DNA from: Tethya wilhelma
Lineage: Eukaryota; Porifera; Demospongiae; Tethyida; Tethyidae
DNA length: 64,000 bases
Direction of reading: 5' to 3'
Assembly (NCBI GenBank): GCA_964030475.1
Contig: CAXIPT010000005.1
Span: 4,731,960 to 4,795,959 of the forward strand
Shown here: in pieces, positions 34,961-46,933 of the stretch
How positions within the stretch are numbered: the first letter of the stretch is position 1
Layout of the letters: every line of letters begins with the position of its first letter
Notes under the pieces: generated by a model
What the model was told of the DNA's origin: nothing
Seen by the model: only the letters and a program-made list of their open reading frames with translations
Database searches by the model: none
Position numbers and translations under genes: made by a program

Positions 34961-35376
34961 TAGGCTATATACCACTATCAAAGAGTATTGACACTTCAAC
35001 CAAAATCACTAGAAACAAGATACGAGCTTGGCAAAATCTACACTTGGAAGGTGAACACAACCATACATGAATTTAAAAAAGCACATCATCTACTTTTGTA
35101 TTGCTTATATAGTTGTAGCAGTCAAATGAAATATTCTTTCCTATTATCTACTCAAACCAATAGGGGCAATACAAAGCAGCAGAGAGGGAGCTCATGATAG
35201 CTGTTCAGCTCTCTCCTAACCATGCCCAGTCTTTGCTGGAGCTGGGAATCGTCTATGAACAGTTGCGTCACTACAAGCAAGCTGCCAGACAGTTTGAGAC
35301 AGCACTAAAGATCGACCCTACTCTGATACTAGCCAAACAGAAGCTAGAAGAGTTGAGAATATCAAAGCGTCTCTGA
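16715..35376 (+). CDS. TMTC: TMTC family ER O-mannosyltransferase with TPR repeats, complete, 11 exons
   Basis: Exons: 16715-16842, 16969-17251, 17620-17909, 18860-19206, 19270-19652, 19801-19989, 23291-23390, 25625-25839, 29566-29709, 34964-35050, 35164-35376; 2379 nt, 792 aa, phases consistent. The N-terminal half is polytopic with the GT-C acidic motif FDDHEAI (residues 30-36), DFWGVPLSDKESHKSYRPLT, VGRTELLSAIFYLLS and KEQGITVLGVC. Then comes the DUF1736 signature: DNPASF, RLLTFSYLGAVHMWLL, CFDWSMDSIPLI. The C-terminal half is a run of TPR units (NPTNAKVYMTIGNFYAQQ, YREALRLRPHYTAAWTNLGL and others) that face the ER lumen in the family. TMTC1-4 transfer mannose from dolichol-phosphate-mannose to cadherin-type domains; which paralogue this matches is not decidable here. 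Intron 3 uses a GC donor and intron 4 is only 63 bp. Two AATAAA signals follow at 35521 and about 35773. Confidence 0.93.
18676..18839. mobile_element. MITE-like element (TACCGTA termini)
   Basis: 164 bp bounded by TACCGTAGTTTGGGAAATTT and the near-complement AAAATTTCCCGATCTACGGT plus A. Non-coding, in TMTC intron 3. The TAC-GTA termini echo the elements at 8752 and 57377, though the interior differs. Confidence 0.6.
19990..23290. other. TMTC intron 6, no gene seen
   Basis: A 3.3-kb intron of T-rich unique sequence with a short (TA)n tract near 20540-20580. The longest ORF (20393-21004) lacks any recognisable domain, has intron-like composition and is not supported. Confidence 0.6.
24117..24207. 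repeat. (TC)n(TG)n compound microsatellite
   Basis: A TC run switching directly to a TG run, about 90 bp, in a TMTC intron. Confidence 0.95.
24275..24395. repeat. 41-bp perfect inverted repeat with duplicated right arm
   Basis: The left arm 24275-24315 (AGAATTAAATTTCATTAGTT, then AAAGTAATATGAATCACAGTT) is the exact reverse complement of 24355-24395. A 34-bp partial second copy of the right arm sits between them at 24320-24353. Likely a small palindromic transposable element or a replication-slippage product. Confidence 0.85.
25995..26655. repeat. possible dispersed element ending in a strong hairpin
   Basis: Begins around AAGTTTTGTCCGTCCGTGTG and ends at the hairpin 26604-26641, where CAAGGAGCGTGGC pairs with GCCACACTCCTTG around GAGCGAAGCGA, followed by (TA)n. 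Its GC content and open frames differ from the surrounding intron. No domain recognised; single copy in this window. Confidence 0.4.
27935..28350. repeat. diverged ~200-bp direct repeat
   Basis: Two successive blocks share GCTCAGCTGCCTTTG/GCTCAGCTAGTTGGCTTTG, AAAACACTGATCA and GACTGAACTC followed by ACACCTGTGTC, in the same order, with substantial divergence. Non-coding, in TMTC intron 8. Confidence 0.5.
29350..29564. repeat. long (CA)n microsatellite forming a splice-acceptor tract
   Basis: About 215 bp of CA repeat with a few TG/CG interruptions. It ends in ACACACACAG immediately before TMTC exon 9 at 29566, so the repeat occupies the position of the polypyrimidine tract. On both strands it yields long but meaningless ORFs. 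Confidence 0.95.
32764..34911. repeat. 1.07-kb tandem duplication in a TMTC intron
   Basis: Copy 1, 32764 to about 33835, and copy 2, about 33838-34911, are almost identical; differences are a few substitutions (AAAGCATATT versus AGAGCATATT) and microsatellite length. Each contains two (TG)n runs and non-coding sequence. No N separates them. Confidence 0.92.
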
Positions 35377-37407
35377 TTAGAGGACAGGTCTTGACCTTTA
35401 CTCTGACCTCCCCTCCATACACACATGCAGGGTACTGGTGTATAAATAATTTAGTTTTGGTAGCACTGATGTTCTATGTGGTCAAGTTATCTCGCTCATT
35501 TTTATTTTTTTTTTTTAAGAAATAAAACACCTGTATCCTTGAATACTGTTTGTAGATTTGTGTGTGATATAATGTACTGTAGCCTGACTTTTAAGGTTTT
35601 TAAATCTGGTGCACCCTTATTGTTCAGAGTGTGGTCAAGTGGACTCCACACCATCCACCTGTGCACTCTTATCAACTTTTTCATTGTGTTCTTATCAATT
35701 TTTCAGCATGTGTGTTTGTGTAATGAGTGTGTTGTTGTGATTGTTTATCTGTGCATTCCACCCCCTATTGAAAATAAAATGCATTTCCTGTCAAACTGAG
35801 TGGCTTTTGAAGTTCCTGCCTACTGAGTCAGGTGCCTAGAAACACTGCAAAGAGACAGTACAAATAGAGAGGTGATTTCACAGGAAGCTCACCGCCCTGC
35901 CCAAAAAGATCACAGACCTTTCAGTTAGCTTATTATGCTTGGCTTGTATAATGATTTTAAAATTCTTATTTTGGCATAATGAATTAAGATTATCTTGTTT
36001 CGCTTTGTGGACTACACAAGATTCCTTGCTTGGTCAGTACTGTATTGTATGTGGGTTGAACTTTGGTGTTTATTGTCAACCTCAAGTCAAAGAGGTTTCT
36101 GTTGGTGCCCAAGAATGCTATGAACTGCATGAATTACTGCTGCTCATACAAATTTCAACTTCCTATGTAGCAGTTCAGTTTGCATGTGACCACACATTTT
36201 ATACAGGCTTCAAGACTGAAGGCAAGTACAATGCACCTGATTACATTGCATGTGTTTGTAGCTTTGGTATTTCCTCTGTGTATTGTCTATGGCTGTTAAT
36301 GACTGCTCACAAAGGAAGCAGTTCCTCTGGGACCACCCTTCACCAATTCATACTACAGCCAGCTAGACAATCAGGCAGGTACTTTTATCATCAAAGAATC
36401 CCCCTAGCTACCTTCAATGCTTACAAGTTAATGCATGCAGCTGAAATGTTGCTGAAAGGAACACAAGACTGGTTTAAGTGACATATGTTCATTCCCCATA
36501 AGTTTTTGTTTCCCTAGCCTGACTGTCTATGTTAACATACTCCATAGTTGCATCCCTGCAACCCACAGGCACACATTATAATTATTGTGACTCCCAACAT
36601 AAAGGAGATGGGTATTGATAATGAAAGACTACTATACAAGCAAGTTCCTGTTATTCTAACCTCAGGTCTGGGATGGTGGCTGGGAAAGCTACCTATTATG
36701 TCTGCATTATTATTATGCAGATTGTGTGGCCCACCCTAGCTAACCCAACTGCATGTAGGTACTTGTTTTTTGCACTCACAGATAGTAAGGGGAGTTCAAG
36801 TATGTTTGTGAAAGCTATAATGAATGAAGTGGGTTGCTGAACTTTCCTGAATTCCATTCATGCTTGGCAAGACCTAGAACTATGGCAAAACATTGACATT
36901 TTGATCATGAACCAATTACATCTAATTAGACTTAATTATCATATTAATGTTGTTTGTCCAAGATTTTTATAATTATAATATTGTGTATTCTGCATGCATG
37001 GGGGAAAAAAAAAAAATCAAACTTGAAAAACCAAATAATGACAATTACTTGCACAAACATCTGTATGTATGCATGTGCATGGATTAGCTGTTGAAAGTGG
37101 AGTGTTTCAGTTGGAATTGGGTAGGTGGTATACAATCTGGTCACATACAGTTATAAGAAGAGTTATTATAGTGATGAACATACTAAATGAGTGATGAATT
37201 GCAGAGACCAAAAACAGATACAACTTTCAGAAAAACAGCACAAAAAAAACAAGAACAAAATTAAACTGATTGGAATATGAGCATATATTATGTATACAAC
37301 TGTGAGTCAGTACAATAGAAACACTTGAACAAGGAAAACAACAAAAAAATAATACAGCAGTGCTTGCTTGAAAGGGGAAGGGTATAAGAAATTACGAGTG
37401 AACTTGA
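35377..37407. other. intergenic region with one unexplained 180-codon ORF
   Basis: Contains the TMTC 3' UTR at its left end. A plus-strand ORF at 35939-36481 (180 aa, starting MACIMILKFLFWHNE and ending LLKGTQDWFK) has no recognised domain and no clear promoter or splice context; it may be chance or a degraded element. The right part is AT-rich and is probably the Sox 3' UTR. Confidence 0.4.
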
Positions 37408-38766
37408 CTACTTCCCAGCAGTAGTCACCACTTGTGCTGCTGTTGGTTGAACCAGGATGTATGTTGGTCGAACATCACCTCCATTACCACCACTCAGTCC
37501 TCCAACCTGCGCCATGTTCATTACCTGTGCATGAACAGTGGCAGCGGCCTGTTGCTGCGATAGCTGTTGATATTGCTGCTGTTGGTGCTGCTGCTGCTGA
37601 TGTTGCTTCTGGACATCTTGGTTGGGAGTGGGTTTGGAATGGAGGTCGGGCATGCTTACTGCAGATCTTAGGGACAGCTGTGTGCCAGGCGATTGAAGGA
37701 CATAACCCATGGGAGTGGGAGAGTAGAGAGGCATGAAAGGTGTGGAGATGGAGGTTGGAGATTCAGAGTGAATTTGGGGTGAGGAGCGGCTCTTTTGCGA
37801 GTCACTCATCAGTGGGCTCTCATGAATAGGGAGGGGAGATGCAGACTCGGATATCGAACTGATTCCCGATGTGCTCGACGAATCCGTACCACCAGTTACA
37901 GAGTTCTTAATCGACTCTAGTCCAGCTTGAAGAGGGACTGGTCTGGCTACCAATGAGCCTGGAGAACTTGCAGTGCTGTTGGAAGAATCAGCAGTCGTTT
38001 TAGTCGAGGGTGTCAGTGGTAAGCCTACCGATGACAATGAGGAGAATTGCTGCTGCTGCTGCTGCTCGAGAACACCACCTGAAGCTGCTGTCGTGACCAC
38101 TTGGAGAGGGAAAGTAGCACCAGGTAGACCGGTAGCAGAGATTGCAGCCAGCTGAGCTGTGGCTGGATTTGATGGATACATTGCAGTTGGAACAGTCTGC
38201 AAGAAGGGAGTCAGGCCTGGGACAATCTTTGGGATGAGGTAGTTTACACCTGGTGCTGTTTGAGCTGCAGTAGTGGCTCCAGTGACCATTCCAGTGGCTG
38301 GATTAACAGTCAGCCCAGCTGCAGCTGAAGGTGTGCTCATGATTGGCATGCTACCTGCTACAGTGTTCATGTGTGTTGCAGGAACTGGTTGCTGTTGTAA
38401 TGTAACAATCTGAAGTGGCTGTCCGCCTGCATATGATGTTCCACTGGCGATTCCAGATATGTTAGGCATTGAATAAGCTGAGCCAACTTTCTTAAACAAG
38501 TTCTTTGGCTTTCTTCTTGGCCTATATCTGTAGCCTGGATGATCAACCATGTGTTGTTCACGTATTCTCTTTGCTTCATCAATGAAAGGTCTCTTGTCTG
38601 CGTCTGAGAGAGCCTTCCATTCAGCGCCAAGTCGCTTAGAGAGCTCAGAATTGTGCATTCGAGGGTTCTCCTGTGCAAGCTCCTTGCGTCGCTGCTTGGA
38701 CCAAACCATGAAGGCGTTCATTGGTCGCTTGATGTGGTCGGGCGCGGAACGGTTGGACACCGTCAT
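37408..38766 (-). CDS. Sox-family HMG-box transcription factor, intronless
   Basis: Single-exon ORF of 452 aa ending in TAG. The HMG box occupies about residues 9-88: [56 protein letters not shown] and [20 protein letters not shown] is the diagnostic Sox signature for minor-groove binding to ACAAT-like sites. The rest is low-complexity and rich in Ser, Pro, Thr and Gln, with Gln runs near residues 230-240 and 395-415, as expected for activation regions. The box resembles group B/C Sox proteins, but subgroup needs a tree. The ATG is chosen because it starts 9 residues before the box; a possible 5' UTR acceptor (ACATTTTAG) lies upstream near 38838. It is transcribed in the same direction as ARGLU1, whose stop lies about 770 bp upstream. 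Confidence 0.93.
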   Translation of the reverse strand: MTVSNRSAPDHIKRPMNAFMVWSKQRRKELAQENPRMHNSELSKRLGAEWKALSDADKRPFIDEAKRIREQHMVDHPGYRYRPRRKPKNLFKKVGSAYSMPNISGIASGTSYAGGQPLQIVTLQQQPVPATHMNTVAGSMPIMSTPSAAAGLTVNPATGMVTGATTAAQTAPGVNYLIPKIVPGLTPFLQTVPTAMYPSNPATAQLAAISATGLPGATFPLQVVTTAASGGVLEQQQQQQFSSLSSVGLPLTPSTKTTADSSNSTASSPGSLVARPVPLQAGLESIKNSVTGGTDSSSTSGISSISESASPLPIHESPLMSDSQKSRSSPQIHSESPTSISTPFMPLYSPTPMGYVLQSPGTQLSLRSAVSMPDLHSKPTPNQDVQKQHQQQQHQQQQYQQLSQQQAAATVHAQVMNMAQVGGLSGGNGGDVRPTYILVQPTAAQVVTTAGK

Positions 38767-39536
38767 TGCGATTTCTGCGGGACTGTTAAACTCTCGAGCC
38801 AGGACGAGTGACTTTCTTCTAAAATGTGCAGTGCAAAAGAGAAAAGAAAATGTTGAATTTATTTATACTCGTCATTCGAACAATACAATAGATTACCGAT
38901 TATTAGTACAACAATGCACGATCGTGAGAACACAGGTCAAAATATTTGGCCTAAGATACACACATCGCTGTAACAAGTAGAAACATGACAACTGCTTTGA
39001 TTACCTTCAAATTGAATAGCTATTTCGCTAAACTGCTGTGACAGTGGTAAAGATATTGGGTCGGTATTTCGGTCGTTTCTCGAACTGACAAATCGTGATG
39101 TGAAGATTCCGGCTCTTACACAGAACTGAAGCAAACCACTAAACCCACCAGTATTAAATCCCGTCACAACAGTTGATGACAATGGCAAATAATTATGCAG
39201 TGTTTAGTAATCCATTATTGTTATTTTAGGAGAAACCGGGAAGTTGCAAAGTTCACGACCAATAATCGGCTTTGATCTATTGTTCGTGCATTTGTGTTCG
39301 TGAGCGCCGAACCAGGAAGTGTAACCGCCCCCACATCGGCGCCCGGAAGTAAAGGGTACAATTGCTACAATTGTGATTACAAGGTTAATGTTTGAATTCC
39401 TGAAACCTGACAGAATAGGAAACAATTATACAGAGAAGGACAATAGAACACAGATACATTTACATACCACTTACCTTAATACAAATTAGAATACCTTCAA
39501 GCATACAACTAATGTTTACAATTCAGTTAAAGCTAG
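38767..39536. other. spacer between ARGLU1 3' end and Sox start
   Basis: No coding exon seen. It should contain the Sox promoter and 5' UTR. The GC-richer stretch near 39300-39350 (GCGCCGAACC, CGGCGCCCGGAAGT, the latter carrying an ETS-like CCGGAAGT) is the likeliest promoter core; this is inferred from composition only. Confidence 0.4.
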
Positions 39537-40089
39537 CTAGTCAGTTTCCTTAGGAGTGATAGAAAAAGAGAGTTTTGGTCTGTTTCCACCTTTTCTGTTC
39601 AATATGACATCTTGTTGAGCTTTGAGTGCCTTTCTCTGAGCTTTTTCAAGGGCTCTTCTTTCTTCTTCCATTTTTCTTTTCTGTTCTATCATAAGCAGAC
39701 GCTCTTCGTCCTGCAGTGTGTGTATGTGTGTGTGTGTGTGTGTGGTGTTGCACAGGGTGTGATATGTATGGTATGCGGACGTTTATGTGTGTGGTGTGTG
39801 TGTGAATGTGTGTGTGGTGCTTGTACCATGCAACTGTGGGGGTCCAAAATCACACATGTGAACTCAGCAATGCTATGTAACTAGATATTCTAATTGTGGT
39901 TAGTGGATCGTGACCTGTTGTTCAAACACCCATGGAAGGTCAAGGGCACAAACAATGATCAAAGCTCTAGTGAATTCTCAATCTTGTTGCTGCTCAAACA
40001 TCCATGCAGGAGACATCACAACACACACATTTCCCTCCTGACATAAAGTGGCACTGTAGTAAAATACTTTTTGGTGAATCCGCATGCAT

Positions 40090-40135
<46 letters not shown>

Positions 40136-40849
40136 ACACACAATCAAAGCTCAGATTCTCAACAGTAACTCTCTTTACAATGCAATAATCGTGTGCAAGT
40201 GTCAAGGTCTGTGTCTCTTTGAGCAGTCTTTTTATGCTTGCTTTGTTCTCTCTCCCCTCACACGGAAAGTGATTCAAGGAAGCTTCACTGCTTGGAAGCT
40301 CTTCCAAGAACTGGTCGAGGTTTAATGGATGCGCTAATGGAGTAGCTAACAGGTGGAAAGAAGGACCTAATGTGGCATGCTAAAGACCTGCTGATTGAAC
40401 CAAGCCAGTTGACAATGTTATTGCGATTCCAATAAAAGTGTTTGCAATAATACTTTGTAGACCTTTGACCAGGTACTTTCAGCCATTTGGAAGTATAGTA
40501 TACGTGGTTGGAGGTTTATTATTGTTGTGTTACGGAAAACAAATGATTCTTGGAATCCCGTAATAACAGTCACAAAGGACAACAAAAGCTGCTTTAATGA
40601 AACAACAATGTTTTCTTTTTGCTTTTCTTGTTAATGTCTTCATTGCATGTGATCGTAATCAGCAGTGTAGTGGCTCCCAAATTACACTATGAAAACACAC
40701 TATCGTGCACACACCCAAATCAACCAACATTCGCACACCCCAAATATGGGACCGGTTGATTTACCAGTTTTCTCTGAGCTTCAAGAATCTTTTTGTTGTT
40801 TTCTTCCATTATTTCTTGCAAACGCTTCTCTTCAGCTTCACGTTCCTCC

Positions 40850-40922
<73 letters not shown>

Positions 40923-41804
40923 CAAGAGTGTGTGTGACAGTGTAAGTAAGTGTGCATGTACACCAAAAGCATACACACAAAAAACACACTCTAAACATTA
41001 AAAGACACACATCATGAAAGCAGCATTAATGTACACACCTCTGCAAGTGCACAAAGGCAAAACAATAGAACATGGGAAAGCTCTATTGTCCTGGCTCAAG
41101 CACTCATGCCCACTCTTTTCAGGCCATTATTCCAGTTCTCTTTGTCCAAAAGACAAATTGATAGTTTTATTGATTGGAGCTACAAGAGCCACACAATAGG
41201 CAACTCCCTACGGCCATTAATAGTGCCTTGTAGAGTCATGCACACACCACACTGGGATACATATGCACACACAGCTATATAGCACACGGGCATGTCACTT
41301 CATTACACTCATGTGATGTAGAGTCACACATTCTAATACACTGTCCGATCACAAGGAGCCATGCACTGGATGTTTGTGATGGCACACACTCCTTGTAATA
41401 GTTGTTCAACATGTGATTGTCACACAACATGCCTTAAGTTGTTTTTTTCCATTTCTCTTTTCTTGTTTTTTTCTTTTGAAGGTACTGTAGCTTGCTGTGT
41501 TTTGTTGCAACATGGACCATTAAATTACATACAGTCCCAGTATTAAACACATGTCCTGTAGGGGCTGTTAGGGTGTTGCTCTTAAAGCAACATTACAGAT
41601 TTCAATTTCTGATCATAAGGTTGCTTAGGCCTGTCCCTGCACCCAGCCAGAAGACAGACACAGACACACCACTACAAGCTGATCAAATCTTCCATCAAGC
41701 CTGCTAATAAAGTTAATGCATTGTAGTAGTACAACAATGGGACAATGGGGGACAGACTAGGGTGTGAGACTAGTAGACTAGAGCTGTGAAACTAAGATTA
41801 CCCT

Positions 41805-41842
<38 letters not shown>

Positions 41843-42495
41843 AGCCGACCACAAGTGCTTGCACAGATCTTCAGCAAGCCCACTCATAAGATGGATTGTA
41901 CCAGCAGAACAATAGGAGACTGTCATACAAGCCTAGAAGCTGTGAAACTAGGATTACATATTTATTGATGTTGAATTACCACCCAGGAGTACACAATGCT
42001 CTCATCAACACCACCAGCTAATCGCAACCACAACAAGAGCCTGGAAACATAAGACTGTGCTAAGTAATAAGATAATTGGAGAGTGTGCCATTGTCTAGAG
42101 GCCTTTGTGTTTGGCTGTCAGTTTGCAGAGAGATACAAAGAGTAGAGTGATTATCCCTTGATGGCTTGACTGGAGGGTGATTTCTAGTGTGTACAAGTCA
42201 TTAGCAGCCTTGTCAAGGTGAAGACTTGCCTAACAATGGCTTGCATAGCAATGCCAGTCATAGGAGAACAATGGACCACAAACAATAGCCATAGACCCAC
42301 ACACACACACACACACAATAGCTTAAGGTATGTATGGTAGGAATTCCCAATACACAAGCTAGTGAGCACTCTGCACCCTGTTACGTATGTAACCTCACAA
42401 ATAAACACACAATCATACACACAGGTTGTGTAAGAATGCTGAGTATGAAAAACGTATACACATACACATTCATTCGTTGATCAGTGCCGCACACA

Positions 42496-42526
<31 letters not shown>

Positions 42527-43120
42527 GCACAAGCACAAGCACACAACACGGAAAAAAAAGGCTCAACATGTGCACAACATGTCACACACACACATACACA
42601 CACAGGCTCGTGGTATGCAAACTGTCAGCCAAGTGAGCCCAGCTAAGATAGCAGGGTACACCCAGGCTCAGTCTCTTTGATGGAGACAAATGGTTTCAAT
42701 GATTCCTTTGAAATTGTTTCAAACAATAGCACAAGCAGTTGTGGGAGGAGGGCACACATGGATACAATCAACAGCCTAATTCATTCCATGTAGCTATGCA
42801 GGCACACACTCATGCATGTCATGTGTGGGTGGGCTGAGAGTGGTGTCTGTGGGTGATTGGGACAGAGAGAAGTTGAGGGGTTGTTGTTTACGAGATGAGA
42901 ACTGGAGAGTGAGTATGAGAGTGTGTGTGAGTGTGAGAGAGAGAGAGGGAGAGAGTCAATTATTGTGATACTTGAGAAGTCCATCACTTTCTCTCTGGTT
43001 GTCGCAGCTGCAGTGATGGATAAATCTCTAGATAATGACAGCCACACAACTACCAGGAGGAAAGTCACAACAACTGATCCTTAATAATCCCACTTTTTTT
43101 AACTTATGAGTGAGAGAGCG

Positions 43121-43193
<73 letters not shown>

Positions 43194-45310
43194 CACACAC
43201 ACAGTCACAGTCAGTCACATTACATATATATGTCACAACAACAATAATAACACACTAGACTTTGTCATAATCTTTCAAAGGGGTTGGAAACTATCACTGT
43301 TTACAGTGCAGTACCACTAGGTCAGGGAATCTCAAGGACCGCCCATGTCTAATTCGATTAATGGATATGGGTTAGTGAGAACAGCCGTGGGAAATGAGAG
43401 GACAGGGTCAATACACTGCATTCCAATGTATTCAAGCGTGACCAAGGGTCTCTTTCAGTTGATGCTTTGAAGCCGAGTAGGCCACAAATGGACAAGACAT
43501 TAATGACATCGTTGACAGGAAGTGCATAGGTGGTATAAACACACTTAGGGTGACCATCTGTAGCAATCATGATGATCATGATGATGCTGCAGCTTCAGAG
43601 GTCGGTACTAAGTCCAAAAGGTGAGATTAAAAAAAAAAAAAAACTGTTAATGGAGCAAAAGTTGAAATTTAAAAGGAAAATGACCCACACTGGGAGAGAG
43701 AGAGGGAGGGAGAGGGAGAGGGAGGGGGGAGAGGTAACCCTCCCACATCAAGAGAGGGGGTCTTCTCTTTATAATTGTGTTATCTCTCAATAAACATAAC
43801 TAAGAGATGAAAGAGAAGAGCTCCCCTTCCCACTCAGACTGTGTCATCACCGTTAGCACACAAACAGGAAGATAGATCGCGTACACTTGGACGGAGAATT
43901 TGGCGACACTCCCAAACACTCAACCCAATTACCACACATAACCTAACACCTTGAAAGAGAAACAGCTGGAAAAAAATCCCTTCGAAAGGTGGGGCTGGCG
44001 AATAATGTTCTTGTTTTGCGACCAGCTCCAACAAATTGTTCACACACAATGCAACCACAGTGCATTTACAGACAGAAGTAAGCTGTGACCATGACAACAT
44101 TTTTTTTTTTTTTTTGGAGCTACTGTGTTGCCTTGATAAGATCAAGATAGCCCATTTCTTTTGAAAGAAGCCAATAGCTAATACTGAAAGTTTAAAAGGA
44201 GTTACCACCATACCAACCACCCACAGAGTGGCTTTGTATAAACTCCCAAACAGGCACACAATAAACAAAGTCAAAAAGAAACATCCACAAATACAAAGAA
44301 AAAGAAAACAGCACACATTCACCTTATGTGTGTGTGTGCACAGGCAGCCACTCNNNNNNNNNNNNNNNNNNNNNNNNNNNNNNNNNNNNNNNNNNNNNNN
44401 NNNNNNNNNNNNNNNNNNNNNNNNNNNNNNNNNNNNNNNNNNNNNNNNNNNNNNNNNNNNNNNNNNNNNNNNNNNNNNNNNNNNNNNNNNNNNNNNNNNN
44501 NNNNNNNNNNNNNNNNNNNNNNNNNNNNNNNNNNNNNNNNNNNNNNNNNNNNNNNNNNNNNNNNNNNNNNNNNNNNNNNNNNNNNNNNNNNNNNNNNNNN
44601 NNNNNNNNNNNNNNNNNNNNNNNNNNNNNNNNNNNNNNNNNNNNNNNNNNNNNNNNNNNNNNNNNNNNNNNNNNNNNNNNNNNNNNNNNNNNNNNNNNNN
44701 NNNNNNNNNNNNNNNNNNNNNNNNNNNNNNNNNNNNNNNNNNNNNNNNNNNNNNNNNNNNNNNNNNNNNNNNNNNNNNNNNNNNNNNNNNNNNNNNNNNN
44801 NNNNNNNNNNNNNNNNNNNNNNNNNNNNNNNNNNNNNNNNNNNNNNNNNNNNNNNNNNNNNNNNNNNNNNNNNNNNNNNNNNNNNNNNNNNNNNNNNNNN
44901 NNNNNNNNNNNNNNNNNNNNNNNNNNNNNNNNNNNNNNNNNNNNNNNNNNNNNNNNNNNNNNNNNNNNNNNNNNNNNNNNNNNNNNNNNNNNNNNNNNNN
45001 NNNNNNNNNNNNNNNNNNNNNNNNNNNNNNNNNNNNNNNNNNNNNNNNNNNNNNNNNNNNNNNNNNNNNNNNNNNNNNNNNNNNNNNNNNNNNNNNNNNN
45101 NNNNNNNNNNNNNNNNNNNNNNNNNNNNNNNNNNNNNNNNNNNNNNNNNNNNNNNNNNNNNNNNNNNNNNNNNNNNNNNNNNNNNNNNNNNNNNNNNNNN
45201 NNNNNNNNNNNNNNNNNNNNNNNNNNNNNNNNNNNNNNNNNNNNNNNNNNNNNNNNNNNNNNNNNNNNNNNNNNNNNNNNNNNNNNNNNNNNNNNNNNNN
45301 NNNNNNNNTC

Positions 45311-45383
<73 letters not shown>

Positions 45384-46720
45384 TTCAGAATAACACAAAA
45401 TACCCACATACACTTTACTTTATTAAGCCAGCTAACTTAGCTACAATCAACAAAAGTAAGCATTATATTATAAACAAAAAAAATTCTCCTTCAATTTAGA
45501 ACGTACCAGTCATGAACTCCTCCACATCCAGGATGTCAGTGCCCCAGATGGTGGCCAGGGCCTCTCCAGGAATGAGTGTGTCGTAGTCGAAGATAACCAC
45601 AAACATGTCAAAACATTTCTTGAGGTTATCGGGAAGACTCTCCACACTACAATGATTGATAGAGCACATGCGTATTAAATTGTTTGGCAATTTAAAGAAT
45701 AATTTGCTAATTTGACAACTTTAATTCTCACCAAATTTACCCGCTATACAGTACATACAAAAACTCATGAAGCTATACACACATACTGTACCTAAGCTCG
45801 ATGGAGGCATTAAGAGTAGGGTGTTGGTAGGTCCAGTTTCGTACAGTTGTATGACTGGCGTGCAAGTGATAGTGCTTTGTCTTCAGCTTATCAGCTATGG
45901 CCTTCCATTTTGCCTCATTGCTGCTCTTACGAAGGATGGCTCCAATTAGAGATATGGCCATTGGGGAGCCCCTGCAATTAAAGCACAAGTTGTTATGATA
46001 ATGGGACAAACAGACGTTAAATATGCAGCAAGAAGATGCTGGTCATGTATTTGCATCATGTGGGTCATGCCATTACATGTGGGCCTTGAGATATGGTTTG
46101 GAAGTCGACTAGTGATTATGAATAGTAGTGTATACTGCTATTCTCTGCTCCAATGTCTGTGAGCTCTAGTAGCTCAGTGGTAAGAGCATATGACTAGAAC
46201 TTGAAACGCATACAGGTTCAAATCTCAGCTAGATCTAAAGATATTCTCCATTTGATTCATGGCAGGTAGATAAGATAAGTACCTGCAGTATTTCAGAATG
46301 GTGTCTGCGTGAGGTGAAAGGTTCTCTGGTGTTGTCTTCAACCACAGAGCTAGCAGACCCCTGCCTTCCTCCTCTGAGAAACCTATAGCAAGGGAGAAAA
46401 GCATTCACTCACTCACACCCTCACACTTACTCACGCGACCCACTGTCACTTTATCTCTGACTTGCTTACTCACATGCTCACATCCTCATTCCTTCACATC
46501 TTCATATCCTCAAACCCTCATACCCTCACACCCTCACACCCTCACTCACCTTCTGACACGGACACAGAATAAGACTCAGGCGTCATGACTCCACTAGCAA
46601 CGGCTGCATTACGTGAGGTTGCCATGGTACGGCATCTCACAGCGAAGGCCTCGGCCACTTCAGGACTCCAGATATCATCAAGAATGAGAAGAGATTGGGG
46701 ATGCTGCTCAGATATCACCT

Positions 46721-46790
<70 letters not shown>

Positions 46791-46894
46791 CCTAAGGCTC
46801 ATGTCTAGCTAATGTCAGTATTGTTTTGTTGNCAATGGGGGACAGACTGGGGTGTGAGACTAGTAGCCTAGAGCTGTGAAACTAAGATTACCCT

Positions 46895-46933
<39 letters not shown>

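Noticed and set aside
44228..45440. ORFs of about 360 codons on both strands
   Set aside because: They consist almost entirely of the N gap.
46164..46240. Possible functional tRNA gene
   Set aside because: A- and B-boxes are present, but the acceptor and anticodon stems do not pair convincingly and related copies recur at other loci, so a SINE is more likely.
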